From: Alentia gelatinosa
Lineage: Eukaryota > Annelida > Polychaeta > Phyllodocida > Polynoidae
Direction: 5' to 3'
Length of the DNA stretch: 64,000 nt
NCBI GenBank assembly: GCA_950022655.1
Contig: OX465590.1
Location: 42,429,718-42,493,717 of the forward strand
Shown here: in pieces, positions 1 through 10,135 of the stretch
Layout: the number at the start of each line of letters is the position of its first letter
Numbering within the stretch: position 1 is the first letter of the stretch
Translations under genes and position numbers: made by a program
Notes under the pieces: model-generated
What the model was told of the DNA's origin: nothing
The model's database searches: none
The model's input: the letters and a program-made list of their open reading frames with translations, nothing else

Positions 1-199
1 TTCCCACAGGGAATCATTCAACGTGACCATCACAGGATATAGATCTCCTGCTATGTAACAGCGTCACGGTGACGTCATTGTGGCGTCGATATAAGATGTT
101 CACATTTGGCAGGCTTCGAAATCGCAGCAATTGCAATCTCAACGATTATTCCTATTCCTCATTAGTCAATCATATCGTCCATACAAATCACATGGTCAA

Positions 200-262
200 C
201 CTGGTATGAAAACGTCGACATGGTACGAAAACGTCAGCCTGGGACGAAAACGTCAGCCTCGA
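200..262. repeat. 19-bp minisatellite, left block
   Basis: Three to four tandem units of the form GGGACGAAAACGTCAGCCT lie just left of hairpin element E1. A matching block lies on the other side at 691-749, and a related reverse-complement version flanks hairpin E4 at 40395-40485. Confidence 0.75.
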
Positions 263-296
263 TACATGACTCATAATTACTCTACCCCTATATAAT

Positions 297-600
297 CTAT
301 ACCACAGATTTGAATCTGTTTACCCCAGTTATGGTATCTATCTGTCAGCTTTTATATAGTGGGTGGTTGTTTGGTTTGTTGGAGTTCCCACACATTTTTA
401 ATGGCGCTTTGTATATCATGGATGATAGAGGGAAACTATGTTCCGGTGAGCAAAAGTTCAAAGTTACGAAGTAAGGCTTGGAAAAATTACTGCCTGCGGC
501 TGAAGCCTTGGGCAGTAACTTTGACTTTTGCTTACCGGTACTTGGTTTCCCTATTCCTATATACCTTCAAATATCAATAAAAATGCTTAATTCTTTACCT
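297..600. mobile_element. Foldback element E1 (hairpin plus tail)
   Basis: Positions 428-552 form a long imperfect hairpin. The left arm begins GGAAACTATGTTCCGGTGAG and the right arm reads back as CTTACCGGTACTTGGTTTCC, around a TGCGGCTGAAGCC loop. The sequence to the left (297-425, with paired TACC-ACAG and TATGGTATCT motifs) resembles the tail of element F1 near 62815-62940. Related hairpins occur in the tandem repeat at 1631-2690 and at 40520-40690. No protein is encoded. Confidence 0.6.
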
Positions 601-690
601 GAAACACTTCCGAAGCAAATGGCCACCCTTATCGAGTAACCACAACAGATATTGTGTCGTCCCGCTGCTGTAGTGTATCACGTGATCAGA

Positions 691-749
691 GCGGGACGAA
701 AACGTCAGAGTGGGACGAAAACATGAGAGTGGGACGAAAACGTCAACCT
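691..749. repeat. 19-bp minisatellite, right block
   Basis: Three units of GGGACGAAAACGTCAGAGT type repeat the block at 200-262. E1 is therefore bracketed by the same short tandem repeat in the same orientation. Confidence 0.75.
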
Positions 750-859
750 CGACACATAACTTATTTTTAATGCACCCCCCAGCAGCGGTATGTAACTCTA
801 GTTAGTTCAATAATAGGTACATATATAGGAATAAAGAAATGCGGACGACTGTGACAAGA

Positions 860-1640
860 GAGCAGACAGCGTACGAGAAGCAGTCCCACCCTCCTTCTGT
901 CGCCAACAAGACCGGGCCTAGATCTAGGAGTCTCTACAGATCACCTGTCTCTGTCCTGCCGTCGTTCGCCACCTTCTCCTCCGAGTTGTCTCTGGGTCCG
1001 GAGGGGTGCGGAGGAGTCCGGAGGGGTCCGGAGGGAGACACCTCCGGGTCTCACACCGATACCTGCCCAGTACAGAACCCCGCAGAAGAATCGGCGCCTA
1101 AGTTCACCCGTCCGCCATGTTTTATTCACACGTCACTGATTCAGGAGCCGGGGCGTCCTTTTAACAAACGCCGACAGCCCATTTGTTTTCCGGATCGTAA
1201 GCGGCCCCACAGGTGAGCAGTCCCGCACTCAATCATTAATCATAAGGACGCTGTCTGCTGGTCACCGCCATTTTGTTGACGCATGCTCACTGGAGACCGA
1301 TTCGTCAGCGTTCCCAAAAGCTTTCATTAAAGTCGGCTGCGCGCGTTTGTCGTCTGCTGGCCTTGTCATGACAATCACTCTCCATACACAGTCCTCACCA
1401 CAGTGAAGACACCGCGGACCGAACAGAACATCCGCTGGGAGAGGGAACATCTCGTCTTTTCTCGCGGTTCGTGCGAGATCAGTGACAAAGCAGACGACAT
1501 TTTCTTCCACAGAGATGACAACTGAACATTGGCGGGAAAAATTGAAGAATATCGACGTTGTAAGAGATGGTGTCGTGAGGGGCGGAGCGGGAGACAGTGT
1601 CATGACACTGGGGACAGACAAAGAAGCGAGCATCACAGAG
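860..1640. other. CpG-rich block, possible promoter or first exon
   Basis: This stretch is clearly richer in G+C and CpG than its surroundings and has no recognisable repeat. It contains a strong splice-donor consensus (CAG/GTGAGC, about 1209-1217) after a reading frame open from 839. The encoded peptide resembles no family I know, so coding status is unproven. It could be an unmethylated promoter with a first exon, or simply GC-rich repeat debris. Confidence 0.3.
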
Positions 1641-2690
1641 GTCCAACCACAGCCAAACTTAAACGGCTATCGGTTTTTGTATTTCAGGCATTGGTCAAAT
1701 AAAACAGAGACGTGAAGGAGCTTTGAGATGATTGAATTTGTCCGTGTGGTTTCTTTTCTTTCGTTCCTGTTTAACACAAGCCCATCAGAATACTTCAGCT
1801 ATAGTGCTGTCATGCAACCATTATTCATCTAATACAGTCATAGTAACTGTATTAGAGGGAAACTATGTTTTAGTGAAAGAAATTCAAAGTTACGAGGTAT
1901 GGCTCGAAAGGATTACTGCCCCAGGCCTTCTTACTGAATAAATTTGACTTCCTTCCACTGGTACTTGGTTTCCAGAGCATAACAGAGGTCCAGCCACGGC
2001 CAAACTTAAACGGCTCTCAGTTTTTTATATTTAACGCATTGGTCAAATAAAACAGAGACATAAAATGAGCTTTGAGACGATTTAATTTGTTCATGTGGTT
2101 TCCTTTCTTTCATTCCTGTTTAACCCAATCCTATCAGAGTACTTCTGCTATAGTGCTGTCATGCAACCATTATTTATCTAATACAGTAGAACCCCGTCAA
2201 ACGGACACCCCGCGTAAGCGGACACCCCGCGTTAACGGACACCTTTGGTCAGAATGGTTCCCTATATTAGATGTTTATTTAACCCTGTGTAAGCGGACAT
2301 CCCTCGTAAGCGGACACTTTGCCCTGGAACGGAGGGTGTCCACTTTCGCGGGGTTTTATTGTACATTCATAGTAACTGTATTAAAGGGAAACCATGTCCC
2401 AGTGAAAGAGAGTCAAGGTTACGAGGTAAAGCTCAGAAGAATTACTGCCCCAGGCCATCTTACTGAATAACTTTGACTTTCTTCCACTGGTACTTGGTTT
2501 CCAGAGCATCATAGAGGTCCAGCCACGGCAAAACTTAAACAGATCTCAGTTTTTTGTGTTTCATGCATTGGTCAAATCAAACAGAGACACAAAATGAGCT
2601 TTGAGACGATTTAATTTGTTCATGTGTTTTCTTTCTTTCGTTTCATGTTTAAGTTAACCCAAGCCCCATAGAATACTTCTGCTATAGGGA
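1631..2690. repeat. Tandem triplication of a ~350-bp unit containing an E-type hairpin
   Basis: Three direct copies start at about 1631, 1978 and 2517; the third is partial and ends near 2686. Each unit begins CATCAYAGAGGTCCARCCAC, runs through ATGCAACCATTAT, and ends in the E-type hairpin (GGGAAACYATG to CACTGGTACTTGGTTTCC). The second copy carries a 178-bp pogo-type insertion. Translations of the units are not conserved across copies, so no gene is called. Confidence 0.8.
2184..2361. mobile_element. pogo/Tigger-type MITE with TA target duplication
   Basis: The left end reads CAGTAGAACCCCG and the right end is the inverse of CAATAAAACCCCG. Both are followed by repeated AAGCGGACAC motifs, and the element is flanked by TA on both sides. 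The neighbouring tandem copy (around 1830) preserves the empty site TACAGTCATAG; here the right flank reads TACATTCATAG. The end pattern and TA duplication match pogo/Tigger elements of the Tc1/mariner superfamily. There is no internal ORF, so it is non-autonomous. Confidence 0.8.
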
Positions 2691-3930
2691 GCCAAAGTAA
2701 AAGACCATTTCCGGATAAAGGCCCTTAGTACTTTGACTATGTAGGTTCGAGATTATATGTGTCATTCTCCAATCTTTTAGATCCATATTTTTGATAAACT
2801 TAACTGTCATCGTAGCTTCGAGACAGAGTGATTCAGAGAAGATAGTAGTAAACTACACTTCAAAAGTAACAAACGAGACCAAAAAATGACAGCTACTGTT
2901 GCTAAGGGCCCATTTGTCTGGGCAACAACAGCATAACATTCTTTGCTGGCCTCAGTGATTGGTTGTTTTTGTTGAACCCTGAATCTCTAATTATCCTATA
3001 AGCCCACTTCGGCAACGTCGGTCTAAGATTTCATAATGATACCATCATTACAAAATCTGAAACAGTCCTTGCCTATGTCCCTCTAATCTTAAATATCTAT
3101 TTTACGCATTCTAGATCCCAAATTTCATCTAGAACGAGTTCCGAAATATGGTGTTTCGTTCAACCCCTCCACTCTTTGCCAGTTTGACCTCTTTAATGTG
3201 ACCTTGACCTTCACTAAAGTCAATCAAATTTCTTTTTCTGACTATTGGCACATCTAGCGTCTACATGAACAGGACTGATAAATAAAATGTCTATGAGATG
3301 AATTTACTGGACACATATGAACATATCATACAGACCCAAACCTACCAAATAAGTCATACCAACATTTTTTTGCCTTTGACCTCTGTTCAAGGTCATCTGG
3401 AGGTCACCAGCTATATTCACAAAAAGGTATTGTTCAATAAATATCTTGGCGATATGCTTGATTATAGCGAAACGTTTGGGAGAGCAATGATCACACATCA
3501 ACAAACATATTTAATGGAACTGAAGATATAAGATATCATAGTGTGTAAAAAGGAGGGAGGAAAGTGTGATTCAAACACTGACATACACGCACCATAAAAC
3601 CTGCTGGAAATAGTGATATTTAGCGAAAGGGAGTAGCTGTGGTAGCTGACACTTGAACCAGATGTAAGTTTGTCCTATACCTGATATTATGGCAAATACA
3701 TGGAAGAACAAGAGGAAAGTTGTATATTGAGACTGCAGTTTATTAATTGAAAGCATGACACAATAGTTTTATTATTATATACCTATGCACAAAGTCAGAG
3801 TAAATACATACTGCTCCTATGGGTATAGTAACTATACACAGATTGCACTGTAGGGTGGGAAACGTTGTACTGGTGCCCTTGGATACCAACAGACTGCACC
3901 TTTGAGTGACAAAATGCACGCTTTGAGCCT
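2691..3930. other. No gene recognised; AT-rich with repeat debris
   Basis: The region is AT-rich. It holds a segment with TGACCTTGACCTT (about 3200) and TTTGACCTCTGTTCAAGGTC (about 3375), a style of dispersed repeat common in molluscan DNA. Short open frames here show no domain, and I see no RNA gene or clear inverted-repeat element. Confidence 0.4.
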
Positions 3931-3938
3931 AACCTGCA

Positions 3939-3994
3939 CGGAGAAATTCGCTCTGAACTCGCCGTACCGGCTTGTTCAGAACGAATTTCTCCGG
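3939..3994. other. Short hairpin
   Basis: CGGAGAAATTCG (3939-3950) followed by TCTGAAC pairs with GTTCAGA and CGAATTTCTCCG (3982-3993) across a 15-base GC-rich loop. It may be the core of a small foldback element; no other copy was seen in the window. Confidence 0.55.
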
Positions 3995-4530
3995 AACAAC
4001 TCATAAATCTTCCCCGTATGGTTTCACATAATACCGTTGCTTGTGATATAACTGATTTTCCTTGGATATTCCCATGTATATAACAACATAATTTAGGCAA
4101 CTACCTATGTATTCAGATCATACAATTTATGATCAATAAAATTTTGTATAAAAAATGTTACCTTATAGGCGGCCAATACTGTCTTAACCAACATAATTAA
4201 ATACCACTAAACGATAACCCTTGTACGAGGTACAGAGAAGGGTCCTCATGTACGATCCCAGGACCCGTTTAATAATCTAGGATTGTAAATGAAGGAGCTT
4301 AAAACCCAGATGCACGTGTCTTTGTCATAACCTGCCATCTCCAGGAGCCTGGCAGAACCCCGGACCGTAGTCCACTTTTTACTGGGATCTTCTTTACAGA
4401 TAAACGCCCACTTTGAGAGAGCTGGCTGGGATCCGGTAAGCGCATTGCCTGCTGTGGTTGCAGTCCACCTCCCTCAGGGCGAGGCCTTTATTTTAACACC
4501 CTGATTGCCTGGTGCAATTGACGCATCCTA

Positions 4531-4602
4531 ATTAGGTCAACTGAAGGATTAATTGGGTCACTTGATATCATAATTAGGTCAACGGCGAGAATAATTAGGT
4601 CA
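4531..4602 (+). repeat. Four 21-bp-spaced TAATTAGGTCA motifs
   Basis: AGGTCA or GGGTCA occurs at 4534, 4555, 4576 and 4597, exactly 21 bp apart, each preceded by (T)AATT. The intervening bases differ, so this is either a decayed 21-bp minisatellite or a helically phased cluster of AT-rich plus nuclear-receptor-like half sites. Confidence 0.6.
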
Positions 4603-4661
4603 CCTTCTTTTTTAAAAGTATTTTTTTTCACCTGAGGAGTGCATTGGTGGTCAAACGGTTA

Positions 4662-4885
4662 GGCCTGGCGTCCACCTACTACGTTAGAAATTTAGACCTA
4701 CCGATATGGCACCGATACAAAAAGCAAATATCGACCGATACAAAAAGAAATATTGGAGACATATCGAAAGTGATCGTAGAAAAATGACACGATATTAGGT
4801 GACCTTCCGCTCGATTTTGATTTTCTATCGAGAGGTGGTTCGTAGATCATATCTGTGCCATATCGTGGTAGGTGGATGCCGGGCC
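4662..4885. mobile_element. PIF/Harbinger-like MITE I1
   Basis: The left end GGCCTGGCGTCCACCTACTA is the inverse of the right end (GTAGGTGGATGCCGGGCC), and the arms continue with TACCGATATGGCACCGATAC-type sequence. Flanks are TTA and TTT, consistent with a diverged three-base target duplication. It is the same family as 13598-13879 and 15484-15765. Confidence 0.7.
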
Positions 4886-5870
4886 TTTTGGTTGTACCTC
4901 CCAGTATGAAGACTTTTGTTCATCTTTGTTTGATTGCTTAACATAACATTCTAGTTGTGTATAAGGTATATTTGTATAAGAGAAAAGGAGCGTAGCTTTT
5001 CTTTGCTAGTTATAACGAGAGTACACTGCAAGGCCTGGGCCCTGTTTTTCAGTCACGACATAATCGGCCAACGATATGCTGAGACATCTCTGCGATTGGA
5101 AGACAATTTGCAAGACACAAAATGACGGCTGTGCAATAGACACGGTCTCAGTGCGGCGCGCTCGATCGCCGCTAAAAGTGTCTCAAGGATAGAACTGTCT
5201 CAGGCTCTATGAAACCTCTATGTGCGTATATAGAGGATTTCCCGTGCTTTCCATACGAATTTAGCAGTAAGAGTAAGGGATACATATCGCCTATAATCGT
5301 ACCAAATATGAAGAAGATTGGCTAGACCGTTCTGCCGTTATTTGCGTTTGAATTTCGTCAAAAGCAAACGTCTACTCTGGTGGCCAGTGTACTCTTGTGT
5401 CAAGGTCACCGCATAAATTAGCGGAGGCGTACCCTGATGGTCTGGGATATGGGAGATAGACACTGGACACCAGAGCAGACGTTTGCACGTGTCTACGATT
5501 AAGCACCGATACAAAATGATGAATGGTCTAGGTACCGATGAAAAATGTGTATCGCAGGGTCTCAATATGTTGATATGTCGGTGGCTAATCGGGACCATTG
5601 CAGAGTATTCTGTCGGGAAAATCAGTCTCATATGAGAGCTAATAATCGGAAAATTATGAAACTTAAAATGATAAAGTAGATACATATATATCCGTATGCC
5701 CTGTAAGTTTGGTGATTTCTGATTAGGTTTAAGTGTCTCAAATCAATATTTTTAGCTTGACTCGGAACAGAGCCTTTATTGCATGGTCAAAAATACATTA
5801 TTGTTCTATGTATCCTGGGAAACATTATCGTTGCGATATCTCCTGAACTATAGTGTATCGTACATCTTGA
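4886..5870. other. No gene recognised; includes a foldback at 5359-5488
   Basis: GCAAACGTCTACTCTGGTGG (about 5363) pairs with CACCAGAGCAGACGTTTGC (about 5470), giving a hairpin of roughly 130 bases that contains CACTGG/CCAGTG pairs. The rest is AT-rich and unassigned. Confidence 0.45.
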
Positions 5871-5879
5871 AATGAAGAT

Positions 5880-6104
5880 AACAGCTCAAGATGGGCACTT
5901 ATTCGCTTGTAATATCGTGGGGCATATCGGGACCATGGTCAACTTTCTTTTACAGGGGAACCCTCTACGATGCGGGGTGAAGTGGCATGTCTTGACCATT
6001 GACTACGAATTTGTATCCTCCTGATATATCTCCGATATTCGCATTTTGTAGCGGTGCCATATCGGGAGGTCTAAATTTCTATCGTAGTAGGTGGACACCA
6101 GGCC
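5880..6104. mobile_element. PIF/Harbinger-like MITE I2, right end only clear
   Basis: The right end (TAGTAGGTGGACACCAGGCC then TAA) matches family I. A convincing left end was not located, so the start is approximate and the copy may be truncated or rearranged. Confidence 0.45.
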
Positions 6105-6319
6105 TAAATATGTTCGCGTCATAAGGGGGTTCATACTTTGACAGCTAGACATTCAAGCCATATTTTCAGAGCATCAGTCAGCACCAATTCTGACGAGGAT
6201 AGTTTGTTCACTGACACCTGACCATAATGATCAACTCCGAGTAAATGGCCCTACGAATGAATGTAGGGAGAGAGTGAGTACATCTTTTTTTCAATAGGGT
6301 GGGTGGGTGGAAAGGTTTT

Positions 6320-6659
6320 TTATCTCACCCCTGGTACAAGCTTAGCCATTGAAATACCATTAGAATAAAATACTCAACGATCACCCAAGTAATGTAACAA
6401 TACTACGCCACGGCCGTGGCGTAGTGAATATGAGATGACGTCATGTGGATTTTCTAGGTATATTTTAATTATTTTGATGTTGTGATAATATTTAATGGCA
6501 GAGAAAGGGGTGAGATAAATCCAGAACCACACTCGAATCGTATAATACAATGTACACAATACTCCACTCGTCTGGATGTACCGTAATCGTCACTCGGCTT
6601 CGCCTCGATGACGATTGCGGCACATCCAAACTCTCGATTCTCGATGTAGTTCTATATAA
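6320..6659 (-). mobile_element. Bipartite hairpin-box element B1
   Basis: Read on the - strand, the copy starts TTATATAGAACT and has a long hairpin centred on GAGGCGAAGCCGAGTGACG (6593-6615 on +). Next come the mid box TTATCTCACCCC (6507-6518), a 175-bp tail, and the inverted distal box GGGGTGAGATAA (6320-6331). The tail contains a perfect 24-base palindrome (half-site ACTACGCCACGG) at 6402-6425. Copies B2 (37689-38019) and B3 (62152-62481) have the same order. Confidence 0.85.
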
Positions 6660-7010
6660 ATCCAGGGAGAGTGCGTTGAAAGTGAGTGGTCACGTGAGTG
6701 GAAATGTGAGTGGTGGGCTTGGAGAGTGATTGGAGAGTGAAACCCGCTCTCCCGCCACATTACAGCCAACAAGTTGACCCCAATGACAATGAATTGTCAT
6801 CTTTGAATATCATCACAAACAGCAGATGGCAGAGTGCGGTTTTTGTACTGATGAATCAGCCAAATAACAAAATCTTAGAAAAAAAGTCCGAGTTAAAACC
6901 AATCCACATTAGAAGATTTAAGTCTATAAGTGATTCAAATTGGATGCGCTCCATCTGATCAGATGGACATGGATATAAGGCATTTGTCGGTTTTACAAAA
7001 GTAGCTAGAG

Positions 7011-7375
7011 AACTCGACCCGAAAGGAACTCGACCCGTAGTTGTCAGGAGACCTCGACCCGTTCTGGTGAAATCGATTGGAGAACTCGACCCGTTTTAGA
7101 TACACGTAAATAAGACATTTCCATATAGAAGGAAAGGTCTGAATACTTAGGGATAGGGTTAAGATCAGGGTTAGGGTTAGGGTTATGGTTATGGTTAGGA
7201 AAAGGGTTAGGGATAGTGTTAGGGGAATGGTTTTCTGTTTGTTTTCTTCCCCAGAAAAGACCAAATTTAAAGCCAAGATAACATGCTTACTACTCAGTAT
7301 AGTATTTATCCACAATTGAGACAGTTGAGTTGAGAAAATTCAAAACGTGTCGAGTTTGTTACGAGTCGAGTTTTT
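7011..7375. repeat. Degenerate telomere-like tract between CTCGACCCG repeats
   Basis: Positions 7149-7226 carry degenerate GGGTTA repeats, including three consecutive perfect units near 7168-7185. On the left are four copies of (A)CTCGACCCG (7011, 7027, 7051, 7083). On the right are two reverse-oriented relatives (GTGTCGAGTTT at about 7345, GAGTCGAGTTT at about 7362). TTAGGG is the usual metazoan telomere unit, so this may be an interstitial telomeric remnant. Confidence 0.6.
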
Positions 7376-7511
7376 CAGTATTCTTTACAAATAGAGTGAC
7401 TTTGTACACGGACTTCATACACCTCCACTCCACACTTTGACAATCCTGCCGAGTCTGTCTCAAGGCATCCTTTATCTTACAGTAGGTCTTTGAGTCAAGT
7501 TTATTCAAGAT

Positions 7512-8051
7512 ATGTGCCTAAATGAAATGTTTGTCGGAAAAAGACCATTGATCGCTGAATTCGCGAACACCCCCGACTTTGCAATTCAGGTCCTCGGAAC
7601 ACCTGACCCCTATGCAATGAAACGAATTACCAAACCCTTAGATACTCGTGAGTGGCAAGCGGTTGTAAACGACCAACTAAGACGTCTGAACCTCACAAAG
7701 TATCACCAGCACCCAGACTTACGACAAAAGTTGCTCCAAACAGGAAAAAAGAAACTCTACGAAGCGACCTTGGACCCCTACTGGGGAACTGCATGTGGAC
7801 TGCAGTCTAACGAACTCCATCTTGGATCTTTCCGTGGTCAAAACGTGGGAGGAGCAATACTTTCTGAAGTCAGAGCCGAGCTGAGACGGGAGGTACGAGA
7901 CAAAACTGATTCGGATGACGAGGATACTGCAGAATCGGTAAAAAAAACCTTGCTACCATTGATGACATCCAACGACCTGAAGTACAAGACCAAGCCGCAG
8001 GAGGAGCTGATACCAATTAATTCAGCATCCAGTGTCTATCTTAAAGAATAA
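7512..8051 (+). pseudogene. NADAR-domain protein, N-terminally truncated
   Basis: The 179-aa frame matches the middle and C-terminal part of the NADAR family (DUF1768, YbiA-like). Supporting segments are PDPYAMKRI (32-39), LDTREW (43-48), KYHQHPDLRQKLLQTG (63-78), LYEAT (82-86), DPYWG (88-92) and GQNVGGAILSEVR (109-121). NADAR proteins are N-glycosidases acting on ADP-ribose-like or NAD-derived intermediates. The N-terminal third is absent, and upstream frames do not supply it. An acidic tail (DSDDEDTAES, 133-142) follows the domain. It is surrounded by SGNH and RT fragments, so it is most likely captured or encoded within a retroelement rather than a free host gene. An exon of a host gene with its first exon upstream is possible but less likely. 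Confidence 0.6.
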
Positions 8052-8248
8052 CTATATGTGTTGGGGCGCTTATATAAGATTGTGGTTGCAACTTATCTAA
8101 CGCTTCTACTACACACTGTAATACTATGCACTATTTATAAGTACGTTCTATTAATAAGTTCAAAGGTTCCACTGGTTAGTTATGCCTACTCAGAAAGATT
8201 GTGACTGCAACTTTCAACGTAGACTATCCACCATTGTTACCAGGAATT

Positions 8249-8490
8249 ATGAAGGCCTTGATAATAGCTGACTCAAGGGGATACAACATAAAGCCCCACA
8301 TGGATTGTAGTATGATTAATGAGTTTGATGTATATGCTTTCCCTGGCCATGGATATAATGAACTTATACCCCATTCCACTCAATTGGCTACCAATTTGGA
8401 CCCAGAAGTGATACTGATGTTTGCAGGTATTTGTGATATCACATACAAAAACAAAGTTACTAACGACATATTTCTTAGAAATGAAAACCC
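8249..8490 (+). pseudogene. SGNH-hydrolase-like fragment of a LINE ORF1-type protein
   Basis: From the ATG at 8249 the frame reads an SGNH block-I-like motif (IIADSRG), then FPGHGYNEL, then PEVILMFAGICDIT. This resembles the esterase-like domain of proteins associated with some LINEs. The frame runs on to 8557, but similarity ends near 8490. The C-terminal block with the catalytic Asp/His pair is missing. Directly downstream, in another frame, lies the end of a LINE RT protein. The simplest reading is an internally deleted LINE that joined ORF1 to the end of ORF2. The family assignment rests on motifs only. Confidence 0.5.
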
Positions 8491-8510
8491 TGACGAGGCT
8501 ACCGCAGCCC

Positions 8511-8951
8511 TGCTATGGACTATCTCCATTGTCTACCACGAAATTTGGAAAAAATGATCTGCAAATGTTGCAAAATAAAGCATAACGCCTAATATACAAT
8601 GTACGGTTAGGTCCAAATCCACTATATAATACAGATGAACTACATCAAAAGTCTAAATTAAAATATGTATGCGATAGACGTAATCTACATTTGTTACATT
8701 TTGCCTATTCACTAAAAGGTAATCCGGATTTAGTAGATGCTAGGAAATTACCTACCCGAACAAATGATGGCTTACGTCTATTACTTCCCAAGAGTAACTT
8801 CCCCTGGTTTGATAATACATTTTACATACGCGCTATAAAGACCTGGAGTGATTTGAAAAAGGAATATACAAATATAAGTGTAAAGAATTTTTTTTTTAAA
8901 TCCATAAAGCAAAATTTTGCAAACTGTTTAAACCAGATCAACTATGTTTAA
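8511..8951 (+). pseudogene. LINE ORF2 C-terminal fragment
   Basis: From 8511 the frame shows the typical end of a LINE RT protein. There is a CYG segment, then LQMLQNKA with an in-frame TAA directly after it, then RLIYNVRL, DRRNLHLLHFAY, NPDLVDARKLPTRTNDG, FYIRAIKTWSDLK and a terminal FKSIKQNF segment. It ends at a TAA at 8949-8951. The RT catalytic core is absent and one nonsense codon interrupts it, so this is dead. The RRxxHLL...TR...WxxL arrangement is typical of CR1/L2-like LINEs. Confidence 0.65.
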
Positions 8952-9196
8952 CTAGAACCCACCGATCTGTGTATTAAGATGAAACTGTACTTGTCAAAAT
9001 TACAAAAAAACTTTTTAGTAAGAAGAGATGCGATCCTCGAGCAAGGAATGGTACGATTGTGACTGCAACGACCACCTTATTAATAGGTATTAGCAACCAA
9101 CTCAATAATGAAATATATACTTACGGATATTATTAATAATGTACTTTTGATGTAATTGGGCAATGGTGCTTTTGTGAGTGCAACGACCAGGCTGCA
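8952..9196. other. Junction region with repeated TGTGASTGCAAC motifs
   Basis: GATTGTGACTGCAAC occurs at about 8193 and again at about 9055. TTGTGAGTGCAAC occurs at about 9173 and ATTGTGGTTGCAAC at about 8076. No coding signal is seen between the LINE fragment and the - strand RT fragment. Confidence 0.4.
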
Positions 9197-10045
9197 TCAT
9201 ATATATATGTGTGTATTTGTTATAATTTCCTCTAGATTTTTCACTTTCTTCTCAGGTAGAGTCAAAGACATATCAACACTATTTATCGTTATTCCCAGAA
9301 AAATACACTCCATGTACACACCAGAGACCGAAACATAAGCGATTATCAATAAAGAAATCGTCACCTTCCCCCAGGGTACACCTAAAGCCTTAAAAACGAG
9401 TATCGGTGGGTGCAACGTTGATAGACCTATAGGCTGCTTTTAGGTCTACTAAACACATGTATTCACCTCCAACAAGAGTATCAGCGGCTGTATATACTGA
9501 ATTGTATTCAAATTCCTCGTATGTGGTTTTCATGAAATTATTAATGCTTTTTTCCTTAGGCATTGAACAATCAGTTATAGGTCTGAGCCTACCATTACTC
9601 TTTTGAACCGCGCCTAGGGCATGAATACACCTAGGCTTACATTTTACTTTAGTTACTTTACTGGATTCTAATTCACATTTAACATTATCATCCATTTCCG
9701 ACTTAAACTGGTCAGAAAGTATACTAGAGTAATTTTCACAATCGTAACTAGCATCACAATCTGCATCAACTATTTTAAAACCGTTGACCACGCCTTCTAA
9801 GATATAAGTTTTATCAGTATCTGATGAAATCGAATTTTCGTTACCGCTGAAAACATATCTTTTAAATTGACAAGGTTTTAACTGACTCTTTACATTACCC
9901 ACATAATGAACGCATAAACAGTCAGATTCACACCCACCGGAATTATCAGGTAGAAATTCTCCAAACTCCGGAGAAACAAACGCAGGAACCGTTAAATCCA
10001 AATCACTTTGCGACACGCCAAAATCTACATACGGGCTTTGACCTC
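9197..10045 (-). pseudogene. DIRS/Ngaro-order RT, internally deleted
   Basis: Reading the - strand from about 10045: an acidic N-terminal region, then the DIRS-type RT segment GAVQKSNGRLRPITD, SINNF, and motif A (CLVDLKAAYRSINV). A nonsense TAA follows at 9390-9392, after which the frame still reads GEGDDFFIDNRLCFGL. The sequence then jumps, with a frame change, to IFLGITINSVDMSLTLPEKK, which in this family lies after the catalytic YxDD. The YLDD block is therefore deleted. There is no RNase H or recombinase; similarity ends near 9195. It follows the gag remnant at 10136-11050. Confidence 0.7.
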
Positions 10046-10135
10046 ATACCCAGTTAACCCTGTGCATTCCGGAGTTGAAACAATGTAGCGATTTTCAAAA
10101 CCGCAACCTATTTCTGGCGAGTCGCTGCAGACTTT

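Noticed and set aside
839..1216. 125-aa frame as a gene
   Set aside because: No recognisable domain and Pro/Arg/Ser-rich composition expected from GC-rich sequence; kept only as a possible first-exon region.
3298..3531. 77-aa frame with no repeat
   Set aside because: Overlaps an equally open antisense frame and a TGACCT-type dispersed repeat; no domain features.
4640..4905. tRNA-like A and B boxes (GGTCAAACGGTTAG and GGTTGTACC) split by MITE I1
   Set aside because: With the MITE removed the spacing is far too short for a tRNA promoter.
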